Positions 25,552 to 33,306 of a stretch of 64,000 nucleotides of DNA are shown here, piece after piece. The first letter of the stretch is position 1; each line of letters starts with the position of its first letter. A program made the position numbers and the translations under genes. The notes below the pieces were generated by a model. The model was not told the DNA's origin. It saw only the letters and a program-made list of their open reading frames with translations, and made no database searches. The stretch is from Pseudaquabacterium terrae (GTDB lineage Bacteria > Pseudomonadota > Gammaproteobacteria > Burkholderiales > Burkholderiaceae_C). The stretch lies in contig NZ_JABRWJ010000001.1 of assembly GCF_013266755.1 (NCBI RefSeq), positions 1 through 64,000 of the forward strand, read 5' to 3'.

Positions 25552-26469
25552 ATGCTCGCCGTGCTGGCGTTGTTGTTGTCGCTGCTGGCGCTGCCCTGCG
25601 CCGCCCAGCAGCCGGTACCGCCGCTGACGGCGCGCGTGATCGACAGCACCGCGACGCTGACCGAAGCGCAGCACGCGGCGCTGGAGGCCAAGCTCGCCGC
25701 TTTCGAGCGCGATGCCGGCCCGCAGATCGTCGTGCTGATGGTGCCGACCACGGCACCCGAGGACATCGTGAGTTACGCGCAGCGGGTCGGCGAGCAATGG
25801 AAGATCGGCCGCCGCGAGGTCGGCGACGGGCTGCTGATCGTGATCGCGAAGAACGACCGCCAGGTGCGCATCGCGCCGGCCAAGGCGCTCGAGGGCGCGG
25901 TGCCGGACCTGGCGGCGCGCCAGATCATCGAGCGCCAGATGGTGCCGGCGCTGCGCAGCGGGGACTTCGCCGGCGGGCTGCACGCGGGCATTGACGCGCT
26001 GATCGCGCGCATCCGCGGCGAGGCGCTGCCGGCGCCCGCGCCGCCGCGTGAAGAGCGCGGCGCGCGCGGCAGCGGGCTCGACTTCGGCGCGCTCGGCCTG
26101 TTCTTCTTCGCCGGCGTGCCGATCGTCGGCGGCATGTTGAGCCGCGTCGTTGGCCGCCGCTTCGGCGCGCTGCTGACCGCCGGGGGTGCCGGCGCGCTGG
26201 CCTGGCTGATCGGCGGCGGCATCGTGATGGCGATCGGCGCCGCGGTGGTCGCGCTGCTGATGGTCGGCGTGTTTGGTGGCGGCGGCGGCATGGGCGGCAT
26301 CGGCGGGCGCGGCCGGCGCGGCGGCGTGTTCGGCGGCGCCGCGCCGCCCATCATCTGGGGCGGTGGGGGTGGCGGCGGCTGGGGCGGTGGTTTCTCCGGC
26401 GGCGGCGGTGGTTTCTCGTCCGGCGGCGGCGGTGATTTCGGCGGCGGCGGCGCGTCCGGCCGCTGGTGA
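25552..26469 (+). CDS. TPM-domain membrane protein with Gly-rich C-terminus (YgcG-like)
   Basis: A 305-residue protein. The signal peptide is about 1-18, followed by an exported TPM domain (about 20-160) with RVIDSTATLTEAQHAALEAKL and GQVRIAPAKALEG-type segments. Hydrophobic segments at about 180-200 and 215-245 make a membrane anchor. The final 60 residues are nearly all Gly, Ser and aromatics (GGGGGFSSGG type). This is the usual YgcG plan seen beside LemA. The exact biochemical role of bacterial TPM proteins is unsettled. It starts 24 nt after lemA. Confidence 0.92.
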   Translation: MLAVLALLLSLLALPCAAQQPVPPLTARVIDSTATLTEAQHAALEAKLAAFERDAGPQIVVLMVPTTAPEDIVSYAQRVGEQWKIGRREVGDGLLIVIAKNDRQVRIAPAKALEGAVPDLAARQIIERQMVPALRSGDFAGGLHAGIDALIARIRGEALPAPAPPREERGARGSGLDFGALGLFFFAGVPIVGGMLSRVVGRRFGALLTAGGAGALAWLIGGGIVMAIGAAVVALLMVGVFGGGGGMGGIGGRGRRGGVFGGAAPPIIWGGGGGGGWGGGFSGGGGGFSSGGGGDFGGGGASGRW

Positions 26470-26472
26470 GCG

Positions 26473-26997
26473 ATGAAGCCGATGCCGATGCCCGCGCGCT
26501 GGTGGCGCCTGCTGAGGCACCGCTGCTTCGATGAGCGTGATGCGCGCCGGCTGCTCGACGAGGCCGCGCTCGACCGGCTGCAGCAGCGCATCGCGGCCAG
26601 CGAGGGCCGCCACAGCGGCGAGATCCGCGTCTGCATCGAGGCCGGGCTGCCGCTGGCCGAGCTGTGGCGCGGCGCCAGCGTGCGCGAGCGTGCCGTCGCG
26701 CTGTTCGGCGAGCTCGGCGTCTGGGACACCGAGTTCAACAACGGCGTGCTGATCTACCTGCTGCTGGCCGAGCATGCGATCGAGGTCGTCGCCGACCGCG
26801 GCCTGAACCGCGTCGTGCCGCCGGCGCACTGGCAGCAACTGGCCGAGCGCATGGCCGCGGCCTTCCACGCGGGGCAGTTCGAAGCCGGGCTGATGCAGGC
26901 GATCGATGCGGTCGAAGCCCCGCTGCTGCGGCAGTTTCCGCTCGCCCGGGGCGCCGCCGATGTCAACGAGCTGCCGGACCGGCCGGTGCGGGTCTGA
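26473..26997 (+). CDS. Second TPM-domain protein (short, no signal)
   Basis: A 174-residue protein with a single TPM domain: GRHSGEIRVCIEAGLP, ALFGELGVWDTEFNNGVLIYLLLAEHAIEVVADRGLN and FEAGLMQAIDAVE. It lacks both a signal peptide and the Gly-rich tail of its neighbour. It is the third gene of the LemA operon, 3 nt after the previous stop. A cytoplasmic-facing partner of the membrane TPM protein is plausible (inference). Two Met codons at the beginning (MKPMPMP) make the start uncertain by a few residues. Confidence 0.9.
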   Translation: MKPMPMPARWWRLLRHRCFDERDARRLLDEAALDRLQQRIAASEGRHSGEIRVCIEAGLPLAELWRGASVRERAVALFGELGVWDTEFNNGVLIYLLLAEHAIEVVADRGLNRVVPPAHWQQLAERMAAAFHAGQFEAGLMQAIDAVEAPLLRQFPLARGAADVNELPDRPVRV

Positions 26998-27015
26998 GCT
27001 CGCGCCGGCGCGAAG

Positions 27016-29325
27016 TCAGGGCGACTCGGCCGGCAGCACGTAGCGCGTGCTCGGCCCCTTGCCGACCTGCGCCAGCAGCCCGCGCGCCGCCAGCTTGCCG
27101 AGGTGTTTCGACGCCGTCGCGAGGCCGACACCGCACAGCTGCGCATAGGCGCTCTTGTTGACCGAGCCGGCCGCCAGCAGCCGCTTCAACAGCTCCTCGC
27201 CGCTGGACCACGCGACCAGGTCGGTCGACGCGCTTCGCCACTGCGCACTCAGCCGCTGTTCGCGGCTCAACTGGCGCTCGAAGACATCGCGCAGCCGGTC
27301 GAGCTCGGGCGCGAAGCGCTCGCGCAGGCCGTGCTTGTCGAGCAGCTGCACCGCCGCCTCACGCTCCTTCACGGCCATCTCGACGTATGCGCGGGCGATC
27401 GCCAGCTGCGCCTCGATCTGCGCCAGCGGCTCCAGCGGCACCGCCAGCGCCGCGCGATGCCGCTGCACCTGCGACATCTGCTCGAAGTGCGCGGCCAGCT
27501 CGGCCGGCAGCATGCGGTCGATGAAGGCCTCGTCGCGCGGCCCGAGGATCTCGCGCTTCAGGCGCCGCGTGGCCTCGATCGCCGCCGCATCGCCGCCCTC
27601 GGGCCAGCAGGCCAGCGCGGCGCCGATGTGGGCATCGCCGAGGCGCTCGTCGACCGGATCGTCGAGCGCCTGGAAGCGCTTGTAGAACGCCTCGGCCATG
27701 TTGTAGTGCGCGCGGCCGACGAGCACGCGCAGGCCCGCGCCCTGCGCGATCTCGAGCGCGCGCGCGTAGTGCTCGATCGCCGGCTCGTACTTGCCCTGCC
27801 AGAAGTACGCGGCGCCGGCATTCAGGTGCGTCGCGGCGACGGTCTCCGGCTCGACCGCGAAGCGGCCGGCCATCTCGAGCACGCGCTGCGAGTAGTCGAT
27901 CGCCCGCGCGAAGTCCTTCGCGTCGCCGTAGATCAGCGCCAGGTTGCCCCAGGTCTTCAGCACCGCCTCGCGGTCACCGAGCCGCTCGTAGGCCTGCAGC
28001 GCGCGGTGCTTGTGCTCCAGCGCGCGCTGCAGCTCGCCGCTGCGGCGCCAGTATTCGCCCCAGGCCTGCTCGAGCATCGCGATCTGCTCGGCCGCCTGCG
28101 GGATGTGCTCGCGCAGCGCTTCGGCGCGGTCGAGCACGGCCTTCGAGCGCGGATCGTTGCGCAGCACGTACAGCCAGCCCAGCTTGACCAGCGTGTCGAC
28201 ATGGGCCTGCAGCACCTGGGGCGCGGCCGCCGCCGGGTCGTCGGACAGGCCAGCCCGGCGCAGGAACTCGGCGCTGTCCTGATAACACGCAAACGCCCTG
28301 TCCGGGTCCCGCGCCTCGTCGACCTTGCCGAGCACGCCGTAGACGATGCCGAGCATCAGCGCATCGTCGGCCGCAGCCGCCAGGCGCAGCGCCTCCTCGC
28401 AGGCCGCGCGCTCGGCGCTCGCGTCGCCGCGCACGCGCCACAGCGCGGCACGCGCCAGGCACAGCTCGAAGCGCATGCGCGGCTCGAGCGGCTGCGCGGC
28501 GAAGCGCTGCAGCAGCGCATCGGTGTCGGTGTCGCTCGCCAGCTCGATGCGAAAACGCTGCAGGCAGGCGATGAAGCCGGGCACGTCGCCGGCGTGCAGC
28601 AGGTGCCACAGCGCGGCGCGGGCGCCGTGCGATTGCAGCGCTGACGCGGCGCGGCCGGCGTGCGAGCGCAGCGCCGCCGCGGCCTGGCGGATTTGCCACG
28701 CGGTGCGCGCGGCGCCGTCGGCCGGCAGCAGCGTTTGAAGCTCGTGCTGCAGCCGCAGGTCGCGCTCCAGCGCGGCGTCGCCGTGCGGCGGCGGGCCGAA
28801 GAGCTGTTCCGCCAGGCGCCGCCGGCCCTTGTCGACATAGCGGTAGAAGGTGCTGCCGCCGACGCCCCACAGCCCGCACAGCTGCTCGGCCGCCGGTTCA
28901 TCGCCGCGCGGCCGGTAGCGATCCGGGAAGGCGGCCACCGGCTCGAAGCCCGCGTGGCACATCAAGGCCAGCAGCGGACGCCAGGCGGTGCGCACGACCC
29001 AGTCGTGCTCGCTGATGCCGCCGAGGCCCGGCGCGCCATCGGGCCGCAATGCGGCCAGCGCGGCGCGCAGCAGCACGATCCAGGCCGCCGGCTGCGGCGC
29101 CGGATCGTCACCGAAGACATCACCGGCCACCGCCCGCAGCGGCGCCAGCAGGCGGCGCGCGAACCAGCGCGTGAGCAGCGGGCGGCTGCGCAGCAGCTCG
29201 TCCAGCGTGCCCGCCTTGTGCGCGGCCAACACGGTCGTCAGCACCGGTTCGAAGAAGGCCCGGCGCCGCGCGACGCGGTGGCGACGCAAGCTAGGGGGGT
29301 GCGCAGCGGCAGACTCGACCATCAT
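27016..29325 (-). CDS. TPR-repeat transcriptional regulator with two predicted DNA-binding helices
   Basis: A 769-residue protein. The N-terminal region (about 1-190) ends in an HTH-like GVGGSTFYRYVDKGRRRLAEQL. The middle 450 residues are helical repeats of TPR type (for example the ALEHKHRALQAYERLGDREA and YFWQGKYEPAIEHYARALEI units). The C-terminal 60 residues form a winged helix (NKSAYAQLCGVGLATASKHLGKL, then the wing VGKGPSTRYVLP). The architecture suggests a signal-binding transcription regulator. It faces the caspase-like peptidase gene across 172 bp and is a natural candidate for its control. Starts at 29325 or 29322 are equivalent. Confidence 0.8.
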   Translation of the reverse strand: MMVESAAAHPPSLRRHRVARRRAFFEPVLTTVLAAHKAGTLDELLRSRPLLTRWFARRLLAPLRAVAGDVFGDDPAPQPAAWIVLLRAALAALRPDGAPGLGGISEHDWVVRTAWRPLLALMCHAGFEPVAAFPDRYRPRGDEPAAEQLCGLWGVGGSTFYRYVDKGRRRLAEQLFGPPPHGDAALERDLRLQHELQTLLPADGAARTAWQIRQAAAALRSHAGRAASALQSHGARAALWHLLHAGDVPGFIACLQRFRIELASDTDTDALLQRFAAQPLEPRMRFELCLARAALWRVRGDASAERAACEEALRLAAAADDALMLGIVYGVLGKVDEARDPDRAFACYQDSAEFLRRAGLSDDPAAAAPQVLQAHVDTLVKLGWLYVLRNDPRSKAVLDRAEALREHIPQAAEQIAMLEQAWGEYWRRSGELQRALEHKHRALQAYERLGDREAVLKTWGNLALIYGDAKDFARAIDYSQRVLEMAGRFAVEPETVAATHLNAGAAYFWQGKYEPAIEHYARALEIAQGAGLRVLVGRAHYNMAEAFYKRFQALDDPVDERLGDAHIGAALACWPEGGDAAAIEATRRLKREILGPRDEAFIDRMLPAELAAHFEQMSQVQRHRAALAVPLEPLAQIEAQLAIARAYVEMAVKEREAAVQLLDKHGLRERFAPELDRLRDVFERQLSREQRLSAQWRSASTDLVAWSSGEELLKRLLAAGSVNKSAYAQLCGVGLATASKHLGKLAARGLLAQVGKGPSTRYVLPAESP

Positions 29326-29410
29326 CCAGCGATCGTCTACGGTGTCCGTGCGGGCGGCGCGAAAGTGTGCATGTGAATGCAACGCGGTCCGGCCGTAGTG
29401 TGGCCGCCCT

Positions 29411-29453
29411 GTCGCCGCCGGGCCGCCCCAAGGCGACATGCCCCCTCGGGGGG
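29411..29453 (+). repeat. Dispersed GC-rich leader repeat, copy B
   Basis: A 43-nt block matching copy A (2932-2975, minus strand) at roughly 40 positions, beginning GTCGCCGCCGGGCCGCCCC and ending CCCCCTCGGGGGG. It lies about 45 nt before the ATG of the caspase-like peptidase, just before CTGGAG, in the same orientation relative to the gene as copy A. Confidence 0.7.
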
Positions 29454-29497
29454 CCGACGCCGAAGGCGTCTAGGGGGCGCCTAACTGGAGACACCCC

Positions 29498-30973
29498 ATG
29501 CCCAACCTCACTTTCAGCAGTCCGGCGTTGCCCGGCACCCCCGCGCCGGTCGGCGTCACGTTCGCGGTCTACGCCCCTTTCGGCACCGACGAGGTGCTGA
29601 GCGAATACCCGTCCGGCACCGCGCAGCCGATCCAGCAGCATCCGCTGGTGCAGCACCTGGTGCAGGTCAGCCAGTGCGGCGTGCACGTGTCGGCGCTGAT
29701 CGACCTGCATGGCGATGACAGCTACCTGGTCGACATCCCGGCCAACAAGCCGCTGTCGATGCAGATCGCCTCGCGCTGGAAGCAGGACATGCACTCCCCG
29801 CGCACGCTGGCCGGCTTCCTGCGCCGCGCGCGCCAGCTGCATCCGGAGACGGCGATGGTCTTCGCGCTCGAAGGCCATGGCGCCGGCTTCCTGCCCGAGC
29901 TCGACATCAGCCAGCTGACGACTGCGAATCTGACGCAGAACGGCAGCCTGCAATGGAAGATCACCGAAGGCCAGGGCGAGCCGCTGCTGCCGATGGGCTC
30001 GCCCCTGCTGCCGATGGGCTCACCCTTGTTGCCGATGGGCTCGCCGCTGCTGCCGGTGAACCACCTGCCGCTGTCGACCTGGGGCCTGGGCCATGCGCTG
30101 AAGGACGCGCAAGGCGCCGGCCGCAAGCTCGCGGTGATCCATTTCAACAACTGCTTCAACATGGCAGTGGAAGTGCTGCACACGGTGGCGCCGTTTGCCG
30201 ATGTCGCCACCGGTTACATGAACTACAACTTCTTCACGAGTGGCGAGACCTACCCGAACGCCTTCAACAAGCTGAAGACCGCCGGCAGCGCGACGACGCA
30301 GCAGTTCGCGCAGTGGCTCGCGGAAGCCAACCGCGACCTGCTGGCGAGCAAGACGCACCACCCGACCACCGGCGGCGTGGTGCCGCTGTCGCGGCTGCCG
30401 CAGATCGCCGGCCGCATCGACGTGCTGGCGCAGGCGCTGGTCGGCGTGCTGAGCAGCGCGACGCCCGAACAGCGGCCGGCGGTGGTCAGCCGCGTGCGCA
30501 CGGCGCTGGTCAAGGCGCAGCAGTACGACACCGTCGGCGCGCCGAAACTGGACGCACCCGACGAGCTGACCGATCTGTGCAGCCTGGCCGAGCAGCTGAG
30601 GAGCTTTCTCGGCAGCGCGGCCGTGGCCGACGCGGCCGCGCAGCTGCAGGCGGCGCTCGGCGGCATCAAGGTCTACGGCGCCAAGACCACCCCGTGGATT
30701 GCGCCCGAGACGATCTGGGACTTCTCGCGGCCGACGCTGGCGATGAACATCCTCTGCCCCGACCCGCTGCTCGGCGGGCTGTGGGATTGGCGCTCGCCGT
30801 ACTACCTGCAGAAGGTTGCGACGCCGGTGCAGCCCCAGGTGATCGACTTCCTGAAGTCCACCGCCTGGGTCGACTTCATCATTGAATACCACCGCCAGGC
30901 GCCATTCGTAGGCCTGCGGCCGGCGGCGATTCCGGCCTATCCGATCTTCAACCGCAAGCACACCTTGCCGTAG
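29498..30973 (+). CDS. Clostripain-like (C11, caspase-fold) cysteine peptidase
   Basis: A 491-residue protein. VFALEGHGAG (His127) and VIHFNNCFNMAVEV (Cys219) have the spacing and strand context of the His/Cys dyad of clan CD clostripain-like peptidases, which cut after basic residues. There is no signal peptide. A three-fold LLPMGSP repeat (about 163-187) is inserted between the two catalytic strands. The C-terminal half holds AQWLAEANRDLL and IIEYHRQAPF segments with no recognised domain. CTGGAG precedes the ATG. The gene is divergent from the TPR-HTH regulator and ends before a strong hairpin. Assignment to the family is by motif only; the substrate is unknown. Confidence 0.7.
   Translation: MPNLTFSSPALPGTPAPVGVTFAVYAPFGTDEVLSEYPSGTAQPIQQHPLVQHLVQVSQCGVHVSALIDLHGDDSYLVDIPANKPLSMQIASRWKQDMHSPRTLAGFLRRARQLHPETAMVFALEGHGAGFLPELDISQLTTANLTQNGSLQWKITEGQGEPLLPMGSPLLPMGSPLLPMGSPLLPVNHLPLSTWGLGHALKDAQGAGRKLAVIHFNNCFNMAVEVLHTVAPFADVATGYMNYNFFTSGETYPNAFNKLKTAGSATTQQFAQWLAEANRDLLASKTHHPTTGGVVPLSRLPQIAGRIDVLAQALVGVLSSATPEQRPAVVSRVRTALVKAQQYDTVGAPKLDAPDELTDLCSLAEQLRSFLGSAAVADAAAQLQAALGGIKVYGAKTTPWIAPETIWDFSRPTLAMNILCPDPLLGGLWDWRSPYYLQKVATPVQPQVIDFLKSTAWVDFIIEYHRQAPFVGLRPAAIPAYPIFNRKHTLP
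29984..30058 (+). repeat. 21-bp in-frame tandem repeat, 3.5 copies
   Basis: The unit begins CTGCTGCCGATGGGCTCGCC and occurs at 29984-30004, 30005-30025 and 30026-30046, with a partial fourth at 30047-30058. Each copy encodes LLPMGSP. Copies differ only at a few, mainly third, positions. The repeat falls inside the peptidase gene between its catalytic His and Cys segments and can change copy number without breaking the frame. Confidence 0.9.
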
Positions 30974-31010
30974 GTGCCGTAGCGCTGATCTCCCGAACGC
31001 CGCCCCTCCC

Positions 31011-31048
31011 ATCGGCCCCTGCGGACATGCCCGTCCGCAGGGGCCGAT
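31011..31048 (+). terminator. Perfect 16-bp hairpin after the peptidase gene
   Basis: ATCGGCCCCTGCGGAC and its exact reverse complement are separated by a 6-nt loop, 38 nt after the peptidase stop. The trailing sequence CGCTTTA has only a short T-run, so it is a likely but not textbook intrinsic terminator. The remaining intergenic DNA to 31235 carries the leader of the RTX gene (CAAGGAG at about 31221). Confidence 0.65.
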
Positions 31049-31235
31049 CGCTTTAGGGGGCCGCGGCGCCGGCCGCGGCGCAATCGTCCAGCCATCGTCT
31101 GCGGGATGTGAATGCGTCGTGCGACTTCGCACGTCGCGGCGCAAGGGGACCCGGCGCTGCAATGGCGCCCTCGCCGCCCTTCCGGCGGGGACCGGACCCC
31201 GGTCAACCCACTCAGCTGTTCAAGGAGATCCTCCC

Positions 31236-33203
31236 ATGACCATCATCATCCATGGCGACAACAACGCCAACGTCTTGAATGCCAGCGCCCTCGACGACCA
31301 CGAGCTCTACGGCCACGGCGCCAACGACACGCTGAACGGCAACATCCAGGACGATCTTCTCGACGGCGGCACCGGCGGCGACAAGATGAGCGGCGGCGCC
31401 GGCAACGACGTCTTCATCGTCGACAACATCGCCGACACGGTCGCCGACTCGAGCGGCACCGACCGCGTCGAGTCGACGATCAGCTACACGCTCGGCGCCA
31501 CGATCGAGAACCTGTACCTCACCGGCGCCGCCAACATCAACGGCACCGGCAACGGCCTGGTCAACAAGCTGATCGGCAACAGCGGCAACAACACGCTGAA
31601 CGGCGGCGCCGGTGCCGACGTGATGGCCGGCGGCAACGGCAACGACACCTACTTTGTCGACAACGCCGGTGATGCGCTGCTCGAATTCGCCGGCGCCGGC
31701 ACCGGCATCGACTGGGTCAATTCGACCGTCAGCCACACGCTGGGCGTCAACTTCGAGCACCTGGACCTGATCGGCATCGCGCCGATCAACGGCACCGGCA
31801 ACGACCTGGCCAACACGATCTACGGCAACAGCGCCAACAACGTGATCGACGGCAAGGCCGGTGCCGACACGATGGCCGGCGCCGGCGGCAACGACACCTA
31901 CTACGTCGACGTCGCGGCCGACGTCGTCAGCGAAGCCGCGGGCGGCGGCACCGACACGGTGTACTCGCGCGCCGCCACTTTCACGCTCGGCGCCAACGTC
32001 GAGCACCTGGACCTGCTCAACACCGCGATCATCGTGGTGCCCGGCGGCGGTTTCGACGTGCTGCCCGGCGGCATCGACGGCACCGGCAATTCGCTGGCCA
32101 ACACGATCGAAGGCAGCAGCGGCGCCAACGTGCTGCGCGGCATGGGCGGCAACGACACGATCTACGGCGAAGGCGGCCACGACACGCTGGACGGCGGCAC
32201 CGGCAACGACAACCTGCACGGCGGCACGGGCGACGACCAGTACGTCGTCGATGCGGCCGGCGACAACGTCATCGAGCTGGCCGGCGAAGGCACCGACAGC
32301 GTCAGCGCGTCGGTCACGCACACGCTGGATGCCAACGTCGAGAAGCTGACGCTGACCGGCGTCGGCAACATCAACGGCACAGGCAACGCGCTGGCCAACA
32401 CCATCACCGGCAATGCCGGCAGCAACTGGATCGACGGCGGCGCCGGCGCCGACACGATGAGCGGCGGCGCGGGCAACGACTTCTACGTCATCGACAACGC
32501 CGGCGACGTGGCCAGCGAGTTGGCCGGCGGGGGAACCGACTGGGTCTATGCCGGCATCAGCCACACGCTGGCCGACCCCGACATCGAGAACCTGGTGCTG
32601 ACCGGCGTCGCCGCGATCAACGGCACCGGCCACGCCGGTGCCAATTCGATCCACGGCAATGCGGGCAACAACGTGCTGATGGGCCAGGCCGGCAACGACA
32701 CCCTCTACGGCAATGGCGGCAACGACACGCTGCAAGGCGGCACCGGCGCCGACGCGATCCACGGCGGCGTCGGCAACGACACGCTGCGCGCGGTCGACAA
32801 CGTGGCCTTCGTCGACGACGCGGCCGAGGACCGCTTCCACTTCGACACCGCACTGAACGCCTTCACCAACGTCGACCTGATCGACAAGGCCAACTTCACC
32901 GCCGCCGGCGGCGAAGGCACCGACGACGAGCTGGTGCTGGAGAACAGCATCTTCAGCGCGCTGCTGTCGACGGTGGGCACCAACACCGGCACGCTCGGTG
33001 CCGCCTACTACTTCGAAGGCGCCGCCAACGGCAGCGGCCAGTTCGACCCGATCGGGATCTACAACAACACGGCGACCGGGCAGCTGTTCTACAACCCGAC
33101 CTTCGGGACGGCCGGGGACAGCGTGCTGTTTGCGGTGGTGAACCTCGTCGGCGTGGCGGGCGGGTCGGCGGTGTTGTCGGCGGAGGAGTTCACGTTGGGG
33201 TGA
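31236..33203 (+). CDS. RTX / hemolysin-type calcium-binding repeat protein
   Basis: A 655-residue acidic protein built almost wholly of Gly/Asp-rich nonapeptide repeats (GGxGxDxxx, for example GGAGADVMAGGNGNDTY, GGNDTIYGEGGHDTLDGG). They are arranged in about seven blocks separated by VENLxLTGxAxINGTGN-type linkers. These repeats form calcium-filled beta-rolls on export by type I secretion. There is no N-terminal signal, as expected for that route. A C-terminal ~100-residue domain (about 540-655) lacks repeats and could hold the secretion signal. AAGGAG precedes ATG 31236. No ABC/HlyD/TolC secretion genes flank it; only an HlyD scrap occurs at 48.4-48.6 kb. Confidence 0.9.
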   Translation: MTIIIHGDNNANVLNASALDDHELYGHGANDTLNGNIQDDLLDGGTGGDKMSGGAGNDVFIVDNIADTVADSSGTDRVESTISYTLGATIENLYLTGAANINGTGNGLVNKLIGNSGNNTLNGGAGADVMAGGNGNDTYFVDNAGDALLEFAGAGTGIDWVNSTVSHTLGVNFEHLDLIGIAPINGTGNDLANTIYGNSANNVIDGKAGADTMAGAGGNDTYYVDVAADVVSEAAGGGTDTVYSRAATFTLGANVEHLDLLNTAIIVVPGGGFDVLPGGIDGTGNSLANTIEGSSGANVLRGMGGNDTIYGEGGHDTLDGGTGNDNLHGGTGDDQYVVDAAGDNVIELAGEGTDSVSASVTHTLDANVEKLTLTGVGNINGTGNALANTITGNAGSNWIDGGAGADTMSGGAGNDFYVIDNAGDVASELAGGGTDWVYAGISHTLADPDIENLVLTGVAAINGTGHAGANSIHGNAGNNVLMGQAGNDTLYGNGGNDTLQGGTGADAIHGGVGNDTLRAVDNVAFVDDAAEDRFHFDTALNAFTNVDLIDKANFTAAGGEGTDDELVLENSIFSALLSTVGTNTGTLGAAYYFEGAANGSGQFDPIGIYNNTATGQLFYNPTFGTAGDSVLFAVVNLVGVAGGSAVLSAEEFTLG

Positions 33204-33306
33204 GTTGTGGACCGGGGCCTGCGCGCCGCGAGCAGGGTGCTGTTACGCGGCGGCTGGCGGGGTGCGACGACAATTGGGCTTTCGTCGCCCCCGCCCGAGC
33301 CCCCCG

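Noticed and set aside
25552-26469. Gly-rich tail of the TPM protein as a secreted adhesin or PE-PGRS-like domain
   Set aside because: Gly/Ser-rich tails are normal for YgcG-type TPM proteins beside LemA.
29984-30058. Tandem repeat considered as a CRISPR-like array
   Set aside because: The 21-bp copies are contiguous without spacers and stay in frame inside a gene.
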